This document shows positions 20,479 through 29,397 of a stretch of 64,000 nucleotides of DNA, piece by piece. The stretch covers positions 620,001-684,000 of the forward strand of contig NZ_CP130649.1 in NCBI RefSeq assembly GCF_030552895.1. Reading direction: 5' to 3'. The DNA is from Tatumella ptyseos (GTDB lineage: Bacteria > Pseudomonadota > Gammaproteobacteria > Enterobacterales > Enterobacteriaceae). The notes beneath the pieces were generated by a model. That model saw only the letters and a program-made list of their open reading frames with translations. It ran no database searches and was not told the origin of the DNA. Each line of letters begins with the position of its first letter. Position 1 is the stretch's first letter. Both the position numbers and the translations under genes were made by a program.

Positions 20479-21183
20479 ATGCTGAAGAAATCATTACTTT
20501 CAATGGTCGCAGTGTGCGCACTCTTTTCAAGCGCCAGTTACGCCAACAACGCCGCGATTATCCAATCATTAACCAAACTTGGCGTCAGTATCAGTGATAT
20601 CCAACCTTCACCGCTCTCAGGTGTCAGTACGGTATTAACCGACAATGGTGTGCTTTATGTCACCAATGACGGCAAACAGATGATCCAAGGGCCACTTTAC
20701 GATATCAGTGGTAAAACGCCGGTAAACGTCACGTTCCAAACGCTAGACAAAAAAGTCGAAGCCCTGGCGCCAGAAATGATTGTCTATAAAGCACCGAAAG
20801 AGCAGCACGTTGTCACCGTCTTTACCGATATCACTTGTGGTTACTGTCACAAATTACACCAACAAATTTCTGACTATAACGCGTTAGGGATCACCGTCCG
20901 CTATTTGGCGTTCCCGCGAGAAGGCATGCAGGGCGATGTGGCTAAAGCAATGAAGAACGTGTGGTGTGCCAAAGATCCTAAAGCGGCTTTTGATGCGGCG
21001 ATGGGCGGCAAAACCCCGGCGGCAGCCAGCTGCAATATCGATATCGGTAAGCAGTACCAGTTAGGACTGTTATACGGTATTCAAGGCACACCGGCGATTC
21101 TCACCAAAAACGGGGTAATGATCCCTGGCTATCAAGGCCCTAACGAATTGAAACAGTATTTGGACCGTATCAACGCAGGATAA
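20479..21183 (+). CDS. dsbC: Periplasmic disulfide isomerase DsbC
   Basis: DsbC is the periplasmic protein-disulfide isomerase kept reduced by DsbD. The 234-residue precursor has a signal peptide (LKKSLLSMVAVCALFSSASYA, cleaved near residue 22), an N-terminal dimerisation domain and a thioredoxin fold with the active-site CGYC at Cys120 and Cys123. The structural disulfide cysteines (WCAK and SCNI) are also present. The ATG at 20479 has AAGGA upstream; a longer open frame extends back into xerD but would bury the signal peptide. Confidence 0.95.
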   Translation: MLKKSLLSMVAVCALFSSASYANNAAIIQSLTKLGVSISDIQPSPLSGVSTVLTDNGVLYVTNDGKQMIQGPLYDISGKTPVNVTFQTLDKKVEALAPEMIVYKAPKEQHVVTVFTDITCGYCHKLHQQISDYNALGITVRYLAFPREGMQGDVAKAMKNVWCAKDPKAAFDAAMGGKTPAAASCNIDIGKQYQLGLLYGIQGTPAILTKNGVMIPGYQGPNELKQYLDRINAG

Positions 21184-21187
21184 TCCT

Positions 21188-22918
21188 TTGTCTTCACGCG
21201 CTACCCCTGAACTCCAACGACGTCAGCCACCGGCTGACGTCGAGCTTTCGACCACTATTCCCCCTTTATTGCAAAAATTATATCGGCAACGAGGGATCAC
21301 TGACGCTGCGCAACTGGAGCGCGGGGCAAATTGTCTGCTACCTCCTCAAGGCTTAACCGGTATTGATCAGGCCGTTAGGCTGTTGCATCAAGCTATACAG
21401 GATGACCGCCATATTATGGTGGTGGGGGACTTTGATGCGGACGGTGCCACCAGCACAGCGCTATCAGTCTTGGCATTGCAACAGTTTGGCGCCCAGCGGG
21501 TGAGCTATCTGGTGCCCAATCGCTTTGAGCAAGGCTATGGGCTCAGTCCCGAGGTGGTCGACTTAGCCAATGCACGGCAGGCAGAACTCATCTTCACGGT
21601 CGATAACGGCATCTCCTCTTTAAGCGGGGTGGAACACGCCACCGCATTAGGCATCCCTGTGATTATCACTGACCACCACCTGCCCGGTGAGGTACTGCCC
21701 GCAGCGGCGGCGATAGTCAATCCTAATCTCGCGGAGGCAACCTTCCCGTCGAAAAACTTAGCCGGGGTAGGAGTGGCCTTCTATGTCATGCTGGCACTGC
21801 GCGCCTATTTACGCGATAAAGGTTGGTTCACCGGTGCGCTGCCGAACCTTGCCGATCTCTTAGATTTGGTGGCACTGGGTACGGTCGCCGATGTCGTGCC
21901 GCTCGATGCCAATAACCGGATTTTGGTATGGCAAGGCTTGCAGCGTATTCGTGCCGGGAAGTGTCGTCCAGGAATCAAAGCCTTACTGGAGGTCAGCCAA
22001 CGTCAGGCAGCCCGCCTCAACGCCAGTGATCTCGGCTTCGCTTTAGGTCCACGACTTAACGCGGCGGGGCGTCTCGATGATATGTCCCACGGTGTTGAAT
22101 TACTGGTCACACAGAGCGAGCCCCAAGCACGAATGTTAGCCGTTGAACTCGATGCCTTAAACCAGACCCGTAAAGAGATTGAGCAGGGGATGCAACAAGA
22201 GGCGCTGTTGATCTGTGAGCAGCTCGAGAAGCAGCAGTATCTTCCCAGTGGCTTAGCCTTCTACCATCCAGAATGGCATCAAGGGGTGGTGGGCATTGTG
22301 GCGTCGCGACTTAAAGAGCGTTTTCATCGCCCTGTCATTGCATTCGCCCCGGCTGGCGATGGGACCTTAAAAGGCTCCGGTCGCTCGATTACGGGCTTGC
22401 ACTTACGCGATGTGCTGGAACGTCTTGATAGTCAACACCCAGGCCTAATTCTTAAGTTTGGGGGCCATGCCATGGCGGCGGGCTTGAGTCTAGCGGAAGA
22501 ACAGTTTCCGCGTTTTCGCGACTGTTTTGCTCAATTAGTTACAGAGTGGCTGGATGACGATGCCTTGCAAGGCGTGATCTGGTCAGATGGCGAACTGGGC
22601 GCTCAATACCTCAATGTCGACACGGCAGAAATGCTCAGAAATGCCGGCCCTTGGGGGCAAAGTTTTCCTGAACCAATGTTTGATGGTGAATTTAAACTCT
22701 TGCAACAGCGATTGGTCGGGCAAAAACACCTAAAACTCTTGCTTGAGCCGGTCAATGGCGGCCCGCTGATTGATGGTATTGCCTTCAATATCGACTTACG
22801 GCAATGGCCCGATCCTAGTATTCAACGAGCAACCTTAGCTTATAAACTGAATGTTAATGAGTATCGCGGTCAACGCAGCGCACAATTATTAGTCGAATAC
22901 CTCTGGCCAAAAGCCTAA
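21188..22918 (+). CDS. recJ: Single-stranded-DNA 5'-3' exonuclease RecJ
   Basis: RecJ degrades single-stranded DNA from 5' ends in RecF-pathway recombination and mismatch repair. The 576-residue protein (E. coli 577) has the DHH-superfamily motifs VVGDFDADGAT, VDNGISS and TDHHLPG, and the DHHA1-type GGHAMAAG motif. The start appears to be TTG 21188, 4 bp after dsbC, with the ribosome site CAGGATAA; no ATG precedes the first catalytic motif, so a rare start codon is needed. This may keep expression low. Confidence 0.94.
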   Translation: MSSRATPELQRRQPPADVELSTTIPPLLQKLYRQRGITDAAQLERGANCLLPPQGLTGIDQAVRLLHQAIQDDRHIMVVGDFDADGATSTALSVLALQQFGAQRVSYLVPNRFEQGYGLSPEVVDLANARQAELIFTVDNGISSLSGVEHATALGIPVIITDHHLPGEVLPAAAAIVNPNLAEATFPSKNLAGVGVAFYVMLALRAYLRDKGWFTGALPNLADLLDLVALGTVADVVPLDANNRILVWQGLQRIRAGKCRPGIKALLEVSQRQAARLNASDLGFALGPRLNAAGRLDDMSHGVELLVTQSEPQARMLAVELDALNQTRKEIEQGMQQEALLICEQLEKQQYLPSGLAFYHPEWHQGVVGIVASRLKERFHRPVIAFAPAGDGTLKGSGRSITGLHLRDVLERLDSQHPGLILKFGGHAMAAGLSLAEEQFPRFRDCFAQLVTEWLDDDALQGVIWSDGELGAQYLNVDTAEMLRNAGPWGQSFPEPMFDGEFKLLQQRLVGQKHLKLLLEPVNGGPLIDGIAFNIDLRQWPDPSIQRATLAYKLNVNEYRGQRSAQLLVEYLWPKA

Positions 22919-23005
22919 AAAGAGGTTACACGCCGAGGGGAGTTTCGGGTAGAATCTCCACCCTCTGTGTTACATTTTTTTATCTTCAACTTAAGACAAC
23001 AAACC

Positions 23006-24104
23006 ATGTTTGAAATCAATCCGATAAAAAATCGTATTCAAGATCTTACCGAGCGCAGCGATGTTCTTCGGGGGTACCTTTGACTATGATGCAAAAAATG
23101 AGCGTTTAGAAGAAGTTAACGCTGAACTTGAACAATCTGATGTCTGGAATGAACCCGACCGCGCGCAAGCGTTAGGTAAAGAGCGCTCCTCGTTAGAAGC
23201 GATCGTCGAAACCTTCGATCTGCTCGCTCAAGGGCTTGAGGATGTCAGTGGCTTAGTCGAACTTGCGGTAGAAGCCGATGACGAAGAAACCTTTAATGAG
23301 GCAGTCGTCGAGCTGGAAGCGCTCGATAAGAAACTGGCTGAATTAGAGTTCCGTCGTATGTTCTCCGGCGAATACGACAGCGCCGATTGTTATATCGACC
23401 TGCAAGCAGGTTCAGGCGGAACTGAGGCTCAGGATTGGGCAAACATGTTGTTACGGATGTACCTGCGCTGGGCGGAAGCGAAAGGCTTTAAAACGGAAAT
23501 CATCGAAGTCTCAGACGGTGATGTGGCCGGGATTAAATCTGCTACCGTGAAAATTATCGGTGACTACGCCTTTGGCTGGTTAAGAACCGAAACCGGCGTT
23601 CACCGTTTAGTTCGTAAGAGTCCGTTTGACTCCGGCGGCCGTCGTCATACCTCCTTTAGCTCAGCCTTTATCTATCCAGAAGTGGATGATGATATTGATA
23701 TCGACATCAATCCTGCGGACCTGCGTATCGATGTGTATCGTGCGTCCGGGGCAGGGGGCCAGCACGTTAACCGCACGGAGTCTGCAGTACGTATTACCCA
23801 CTTACCAAGCGGTATCGTGACCCAGTGCCAGAATGATCGCTCTCAGCATAAAAATAAAGACCAAGCGATGAAGCAGATGAAAGCGAAATTGTATGAGCTG
23901 GAAATGCAGAAGAAAAATGCTGAGAAACAGGTGATGGAAGATAACAAATCCGATATCGGCTGGGGCAGTCAGATCCGTTCTTACGTGCTCGACGACTCGC
24001 GGATTAAAGATCTTCGTACCAGTGTAGAAACTCGCAATACGCAGGCCGTCCTTGATGGCGACTTAGACAGATTTATCGAAGCTAGCTTGAAAGCTGGCCT
24101 ATAA
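23006..24104 (+). CDS. prfB: Peptide chain release factor 2 (programmed +1 frameshift)
   Basis: RF2 terminates translation at UGA and UAA. The reading frame starts at ATG 23006, meets an in-frame TGA at codon 26 (23081-23083) and continues in the +1 frame to 24104, giving 365 residues as in E. coli. The GGQ catalytic motif ([17 protein letters not shown]) and the [13 protein letters not shown] region with the SPF stop-recognition motif are present. The frameshift allows RF2 to regulate its own synthesis. It is followed 9 bp later by lysS, the usual partner. Confidence 0.97.
23069..23084 (+). promoter_or_regulatory. prfB +1 frameshift signal
   Basis: An internal Shine-Dalgarno-like GGGGG (23070-23074) lies three bases before the slippery CTT TGA C (23078-23084). 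This is the conserved autoregulatory signal: when RF2 is scarce, ribosomes pausing at TGA slip +1. Confidence 0.95.
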
Positions 24105-24113
24105 GGAACTTTT

Positions 24114-25634
24114 ATGTCAGAACAAACCCCCGCGCCGGCAGATCTCGCCCTCGAACTCAATAATGAACTGAGCGCACGCCGTGAAAAGCTAGACGCCCTG
24201 CGTGAGAAGGGAAATCCTTTCCCGAACGACTTTCGTCCCACCGATCGCTCTGATGTGCTGCATCAGCGCCACGATGAGCAGAGCCAAGAAGAATTAGAAG
24301 ACCTCGGTATCGAAGTGACGGTAGCGGGTCGGATGATGACGCGTCGTATCATGGGTAAAGCCTCGTTTGCCACGCTGCAAGATGTCGGCGGCCGTATTCA
24401 GCTTTACGTTTCCCGTGATGATCTGCCAGAAGGCTACTACAACGAACAATTTAAAAAATGGGATCTGGGCGATATCCTTGGTGCCCGCGGTAAACTGTTT
24501 AAAACTAAAACCGGTGAACTCTCAATTCACTGTAGCGAGCTGCGTCTGCTGACTAAAGCCTTACGTCCATTACCGGATAAGTTTCATGGCTTAGCTGACC
24601 AAGAGACGCGTTATCGTCAGCGCTATTTAGACCTGATTGCCAACGAAGAGTCACGTCACACCTTCCAAATCCGTTCTAAGATTATGGCGGGCGTGCGTCA
24701 ATTTATGGTCGACCGTAACTTTATGGAAGTGGAAACCCCGATGATGCAAGTCATCCCGGGGGGGGCTTCTGCACGTCCTTTTATCACCCATCACAATGCG
24801 CTCGATATCGATATGTATCTGCGTATCGCCCCAGAACTTTATCTGAAGCGTTTGGTGGTGGGCGGCTTCGACCGTGTGTTCGAGATCAACCGTAACTTCC
24901 GTAACGAAGGGATCTCACCGCGTCATAACCCAGAGTTCACCATGATGGAACTCTATATGGCCTATGCCGATTACCGTGATCTGATCGAGCTAACCGAAAG
25001 CCTGTTCCGTACCTTGGCACAAGATGTGTTAGGCACGACAGAAGTGGCCTACGGCGAACAAACCTTCGACTTTGGCAAGCCATTCGATAAGTTAACCATG
25101 CGTGAAGCGATCAAGAAATACCGCCCTGAGACTGAGCTCTCTGATTTGGAGGATTTCGATAAAGCCGTCGCCATTGCGCAGTCTATCGGAATTAAAATCG
25201 AGAAAAGCTGGGGCCTAGGCCGCGTTGTTACCGAGATCTTTGAAGAGACCGCAGAAGCACAACTGATTCAGCCAACCTTCATCACCGAATACCCGGCAGA
25301 GGTCTCACCGCTGGCTCGTCGTAACGATGAAAACCCAGAAATCACCGACCGTTTTGAGTTCTTTATCGGCGGCCGTGAAATCGGTAACGGCTTCTCCGAG
25401 CTTAACGATGCGCAAGACCAAGCAGAACGCTTCTTGCAGCAGGTGAATGCTAAAGATGCCGGCGACGACGAAGCGATGTTCTACGATGAAGATTATGTCA
25501 CCGCACTGGAACACGGCTTACCGCCGACGGCAGGCTTAGGTATTGGTATCGACCGTATGGTGATGCTATTCACTAACAGCCATACTATCCGCGACGTTAT
25601 TCTGTTCCCAGCCTTGCGCCCAGGCAGTAAATAA
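24114..25634 (+). CDS. lysS: Lysyl-tRNA synthetase (class II)
   Basis: LysRS charges tRNA-Lys. The 506-residue protein (E. coli 505) has an N-terminal OB-fold anticodon-binding domain ([21 protein letters not shown]) and the class II catalytic motifs: motif 1 around [10 protein letters not shown], motif 2 [18 protein letters not shown] and motif 3 [12 protein letters not shown]. It forms an operon with prfB and ends at a clear terminator. Genes after it belong to the polysaccharide island. Confidence 0.97.
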   Translation: MSEQTPAPADLALELNNELSARREKLDALREKGNPFPNDFRPTDRSDVLHQRHDEQSQEELEDLGIEVTVAGRMMTRRIMGKASFATLQDVGGRIQLYVSRDDLPEGYYNEQFKKWDLGDILGARGKLFKTKTGELSIHCSELRLLTKALRPLPDKFHGLADQETRYRQRYLDLIANEESRHTFQIRSKIMAGVRQFMVDRNFMEVETPMMQVIPGGASARPFITHHNALDIDMYLRIAPELYLKRLVVGGFDRVFEINRNFRNEGISPRHNPEFTMMELYMAYADYRDLIELTESLFRTLAQDVLGTTEVAYGEQTFDFGKPFDKLTMREAIKKYRPETELSDLEDFDKAVAIAQSIGIKIEKSWGLGRVVTEIFEETAEAQLIQPTFITEYPAEVSPLARRNDENPEITDRFEFFIGGREIGNGFSELNDAQDQAERFLQQVNAKDAGDDEAMFYDEDYVTALEHGLPPTAGLGIGIDRMVMLFTNSHTIRDVILFPALRPGSK

Positions 25635-25657
25635 GCTTACCTACCTCCCTTTCCATC

Positions 25658-25682
25658 AAACCCGCTTCGGCGGGTTTTTTTA
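25658..25682 (+). terminator. Rho-independent terminator of prfB-lysS
   Basis: AAACCCGC/GCGGGTTT stem with a TTCG tetraloop followed by a run of T. Confidence 0.93.
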
Positions 25683-25902
25683 TCCTTACAGATTATCGAA
25701 ACTAATGAAAAAATCGTAAATTTTTGGAAATTAGGAATTAGTCTGTTTTATTCCCCGTTAACACCCTTTAATGTCATGACAAATTTTGACAAAAATCTAT
25801 TTTTAAAGAAGAATAGGTTGACTTAAATCAAAATATATTGTGGTTAAGTAACTGTTTTTTAAGTTTTAAGTAATTTTCCACACAATAAAGTTATTATTTA
25901 AT

Positions 25903-25916
25903 ACAGATTATTCTTA
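25903..25916 (-). promoter_or_regulatory. RcsAB-like box of the polysaccharide cluster
   Basis: On the minus strand it reads TAAGAATAATCTGT, which fits 13 of 14 positions of the published RcsAB consensus TRVGAAWAWTSYGR. RcsA/RcsB activate colanic acid, amylovoran and stewartan clusters from such boxes. The site is 105 bp upstream of the JUMPstart element and shares its first 11 bases with a box upstream of the fimbrial operon. Confidence 0.6.
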
Positions 25917-26020
25917 GTTCTAGGTGTCGATGAATAATTTTCATTCCGCTTAGTGAAATGAATTTTTAATCACAACTGAGAAACTGTTAAGATAAATCTC
26001 TAATAGAAACAGAATGTTGT

Positions 26021-26060
26021 AAAGGTACTCTGGTCGCCACATGCCAGGGGCGGTAGCGTG
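26021..26060 (+). promoter_or_regulatory. JUMPstart / ops element (RfaH recruitment)
   Basis: The 40-bp block contains ACTCTGGT and ends in GCCAGGGGCGGTAGCGTG, the conserved JUMPstart 3' part; the ops core GGCGGTAGCGTG is at 26049-26060. ops pauses RNA polymerase and recruits RfaH, which suppresses Rho-dependent termination across long surface-polysaccharide operons. It lies 196 bp upstream of wzi. Confidence 0.92.
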
Positions 26061-26256
26061 CCTTAAATACTCAGTAAAGAAGTTTAAAGAGTGGGTATGA
26101 TTTTTGTTAAATTTACCTTAATTAACAGGTAAACTCCCACTTCAGAAGTCTAGTAGAAAAACTAAAAAAAATAATATATTAAAAATTAATCATCTTTCAC
26201 CTTGGTTACCCGATACAGCCATCTTTTAACACCCTGTTAAGCGATGGATTAATTTT

Positions 26257-27747
26257 ATGGATGTTACGGAGAAACAGCAGATGCAGCGAGCGTCAGGTGG
26301 TAAACGCTTTAATCGACACTCTTTATTGGCCTTAGTGATTGGGCTTTCCCTTTATCCTTCCCTGAACGCGACTGCCGCTGGCCTGATTTTGCCTGATAGC
26401 GATTTACGCTCGGATCTAAGCTGGCTCGCCGATCGTGGCGTGATTAAATTAAGTTTAAGCACTTGGCCATTAAGCCAAGAGGCGATTGAGCATGCCTTGG
26501 ATAAAGCCCATCCCTCTTATGCTTCTGAGCAGTTAGCGGTCGAGCGCGTACAGGAACGTCTACAAACCTTGAAATCGGATGTTCGGCTTAATGCCTATGC
26601 CGCCACCGATAATAGCGGCCAGCCACGTAGCTTTGCTAACTCTCCCACCGCCGACACTAAACTTTCCGTCACCGCCAGCAATAGTGGCGAGTGGTGGGAC
26701 GTCAACCTACAAGGCAATGTCGAAGGTAATCGCCAGATCCAATCCCCTTCTCACGTTAACCTTAATAACAGCTATGGTGCGGTAAAACTGTGGGGCCAGT
26801 GGCTCTCCTTTGGTGAAACGCCACAATGGTGGGGACCGGGTTATGAAGGCAGCTTAATTCGTTCCGATAACGCCCGCCCGTTAACTGGCTTTATGCTATC
26901 GCGCTCCAAACAGACAGCACCTGAGACTTGGTGGCTAAACTGGGTTGGCCCTTGGCAGTACCAGATCTCTGCCGCACAGGAATCACAATACAGCGCCGTG
27001 CCACATACCAAGATTATCGGTATGCGCCTAACCGTATCGCCTTTCGATTCCCTTGAACTAGGCGCCAGCCGGATTATTCAATGGGGCGGTCAAGGCCGTC
27101 CTCAGTCACTGAGTAACTTTTGGGATGCCTTCTCGGGTAATGATAACACTGGATATAACGATCCTAATGAACCCGGTAACCAGCTGGCTGGCTTCGATGG
27201 TAAGTTAAAACTTGAACCGACACTGGGGATTCCAATTAGCCTTTATGGACAGGTAGTAGGTGAAGATGAAGCGGGTAAACTTCCGTCTTCCAATATGTAC
27301 CTAGCGGGAATAGAAGGCCACCACAGTATTGGTCGTAATGCCCTAAATTGGTACGTCGAAGGACACGATACCCGTACTGACTTTAAAAATAAAAACTATA
27401 GCTATCAACACCATATCTATACCGATGGTTACTACCAACAAGGCTATGCGTTAGGTGATACGTTGGGTGGAGATGGACGGATGCTAGTCGGCAAAACTGA
27501 ACTGGTGACAGAAAACAATCAACGCTGGAGTGCGCGGTTATTCTGGGCGAAGGTTAATCCTAATAACCAAACACAAAACCGTACCTTCCCGCATGCCGAT
27601 ACCTTGAAAGGGGTAACCCTAGGTTGGGGCGGCGATATCTATAAGTCGGTGCGCCTAAACTTAGCGACCTGGTATACCGATGCTAATCACAATGATAGCG
27701 ATGACTTGGGTGCCAGTGCCGCTATCGAGATCCCTTTCCAATTATAA
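26257..27747 (+). CDS. wzi: Outer-membrane capsule assembly protein, Wzi family
   Basis: Wzi is an outer-membrane beta-barrel lectin that anchors group 1 capsule to the cell surface. The 496-residue protein has a signal-like N-terminus (LLALVIGLSLYPSLNATAAG), a helical segment and a long series of alternating beta-strand segments ending in a terminal IEIPFQL strand, and the family's WGPGYEGSLIRSDNARP region. Length is close to E. coli Wzi (479). It is first in the operon, before wza, as in group 1 capsule loci. The exact start is uncertain; ATG 26281 is an alternative that gives a more normal signal peptide. Confidence 0.88.
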   Translation: MDVTEKQQMQRASGGKRFNRHSLLALVIGLSLYPSLNATAAGLILPDSDLRSDLSWLADRGVIKLSLSTWPLSQEAIEHALDKAHPSYASEQLAVERVQERLQTLKSDVRLNAYAATDNSGQPRSFANSPTADTKLSVTASNSGEWWDVNLQGNVEGNRQIQSPSHVNLNNSYGAVKLWGQWLSFGETPQWWGPGYEGSLIRSDNARPLTGFMLSRSKQTAPETWWLNWVGPWQYQISAAQESQYSAVPHTKIIGMRLTVSPFDSLELGASRIIQWGGQGRPQSLSNFWDAFSGNDNTGYNDPNEPGNQLAGFDGKLKLEPTLGIPISLYGQVVGEDEAGKLPSSNMYLAGIEGHHSIGRNALNWYVEGHDTRTDFKNKNYSYQHHIYTDGYYQQGYALGDTLGGDGRMLVGKTELVTENNQRWSARLFWAKVNPNNQTQNRTFPHADTLKGVTLGWGGDIYKSVRLNLATWYTDANHNDSDDLGASAAIEIPFQL

Positions 27748-27815
27748 AATAACGGCTGCCAGCTAACTGGAATCGGTTCTGGCAGTAATTTATTAATAAA
27801 ACTGAATATATTCTG

Positions 27816-28952
27816 ATGAAAAAATTAGCACTTAAACTCTCTGCAGCTGCAGTGCTGACCGCACTGTTAACGGGCTGTACTATTGTTCCGGGTCAAGGCC
27901 TGAATAGCCTGCGTAAAAATACCGTTGAATTGCCGGATAGCGACTACGACTGGGATAAGCTGGTTAATGTTTACCCAATGACGCCTGGTTTAATCGATAA
28001 GCTACGTCCTGCGCCGGTAATTTCCCAGCCTAACCCGCAGCTGGATAAGCAACTACAAAACTATCAATACCGCATCGGTCCTGGGGATGTATTGATGGTC
28101 ACAGTCTACGACCACCCAGAACTGACCAACCCGGCAGGGACCTATCGTTCCGCTAGCGATACCGGTAACTGGGTCGGCGCCGACGGCACTATCTTTTACC
28201 CCTATATAGGTAAAGTCTATGTAGCAGGTAAGACCCTAGCTGAAGTACGGCAACAGATTGCCTCGCGCTTAGCGCAGTACGTCGAGAGTCCACAGGTGGA
28301 TATTTCTGTCGCTGCCTTCCGTTCCCAAAAAGCCTATGTTACCGGTGAAGTCAGTAAATCGGGGCAACTGCCTATTACCAATATCCCATTAACAGTAGTG
28401 GATGCGATCAATGCTGCCGGCGGCTTTGCTGAGAATGCCGACTGGCGCCATGTGGTACTGACCCATAATGGTAAAGATACTGTACTGTCGATGCAGGCCT
28501 TAATGCAGCGCGGTGACCTACAACAGAACCGCCTGATGTATCCTGGCGATATTTTGTTTGTACCGCGTAACGACGATCAGAAAGTCTTTGTAATGGGTGA
28601 AGTCGGCCAGCAATCGACCTTGAAAATGGATCGCAGTGGTATGACCTTAGCGGAAGCCTTGGGCAGCGCACAAGGGGTGAGCCAACAATATGCCGATGCC
28701 TCCGGAATTTTCGTTATCCGCCAAATTCCAAAAGATAAAAATGGTCGTATTGCCAATATTTACCAACTTAATGCCAAAGATGCCTCGACCATGGTGATGT
28801 CCACCGAGTTTGAGTTACAGCCCTACGATATCGTCTATGTCACTACCGCGCCGTTGGTCCGTTGGAACCGAGTCATTTCACAAATCGTTCCAACCATTAC
28901 AGGTGTGCATGACTTAACGGAAACTGTTAACTATTACAAGGATCTGAAATAA
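27816..28952 (+). CDS. wza: Polysaccharide export outer-membrane lipoprotein Wza (AmsH-like)
   Basis: Wza forms the octameric outer-membrane channel through which the polysaccharide leaves the cell. The 378-residue precursor has a lipoprotein signal with lipobox LLTGC (Cys21), then the poly_export and SLBB domains ([39 protein letters not shown]) and a C-terminal amphipathic helix region ([20 protein letters not shown]). It overlaps wzb by one base (TAATG). Confidence 0.95.
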   Translation: MKKLALKLSAAAVLTALLTGCTIVPGQGLNSLRKNTVELPDSDYDWDKLVNVYPMTPGLIDKLRPAPVISQPNPQLDKQLQNYQYRIGPGDVLMVTVYDHPELTNPAGTYRSASDTGNWVGADGTIFYPYIGKVYVAGKTLAEVRQQIASRLAQYVESPQVDISVAAFRSQKAYVTGEVSKSGQLPITNIPLTVVDAINAAGGFAENADWRHVVLTHNGKDTVLSMQALMQRGDLQQNRLMYPGDILFVPRNDDQKVFVMGEVGQQSTLKMDRSGMTLAEALGSAQGVSQQYADASGIFVIRQIPKDKNGRIANIYQLNAKDASTMVMSTEFELQPYDIVYVTTAPLVRWNRVISQIVPTITGVHDLTETVNYYKDLK

Positions 28953-29389
28953 TGTTTAATTCAATTCTTGTGGTCTGTACCGGTAATATTTGTCGCTCGC
29001 CCACCGGTGAGCGACTGTTAAGGCAATTACTTCCCACTAAAAAAGTTGACTCGGCAGGAACGGGAGCGCTGAAAGGTCACGCCGCCGACGCTACCGCATG
29101 CTTGGTGGCAGAGAAACATAACCTCTCCTTGGCTGACCACCAAGGCCAGCAATTTACCCGTCAGCTGGCACAGCAATATGACCTAATTCTGGTAATGGAA
29201 AAGCACCATCAGGAAGAGGTCTCCTCAATTGCGCCGGAAGCGCGGGGTAAAACGATGTTATTTGCCCATTGGCTAAATGGGAAGGCGATTCCCGATCCCT
29301 ATAGGCAGAGTCAAGAAGCCTTTGAGCATGTTTATCAATTAATCGAGCAAGCGGCACAGGCTTGGGCGAAAAAACTGGGTACCAAATAG
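28952..29389 (+). CDS. wzb: Low-molecular-weight protein-tyrosine phosphatase Wzb (AmsI-like)
   Basis: Wzb dephosphorylates the tyrosine kinase Wzc so that export cycles can continue. The 145-residue protein has the P-loop CTGNICRSP with nucleophile Cys9 and Arg15, and the general-acid aspartate in IPDPYRQ near residue 116. Start overlaps the wza stop, and wzc follows 8 bp later. Confidence 0.95.
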   Translation: MFNSILVVCTGNICRSPTGERLLRQLLPTKKVDSAGTGALKGHAADATACLVAEKHNLSLADHQGQQFTRQLAQQYDLILVMEKHHQEEVSSIAPEARGKTMLFAHWLNGKAIPDPYRQSQEAFEHVYQLIEQAAQAWAKKLGTK

Positions 29390-29397
29390 GAAGCGTT

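Larger units (their letters stand above)
25683..26256 (+). promoter_or_regulatory. Polysaccharide cluster promoter and leader region
   Basis: A gene-free, A+T-rich stretch between the lysS terminator and wzi. It contains an RcsAB-like box (25903-25916) and a JUMPstart/ops element (26021-26060), so the promoter should lie between about 25.85 and 26.02 kb and the transcript should have a long 5' leader. No credible ORF was seen. Confidence 0.7.

Noticed and set aside
23061..24104. Release factor 2 starting at ATG 23061
   Set aside because: That ATG lies in the +1 frame just before the frameshift site; the true start is ATG 23006.
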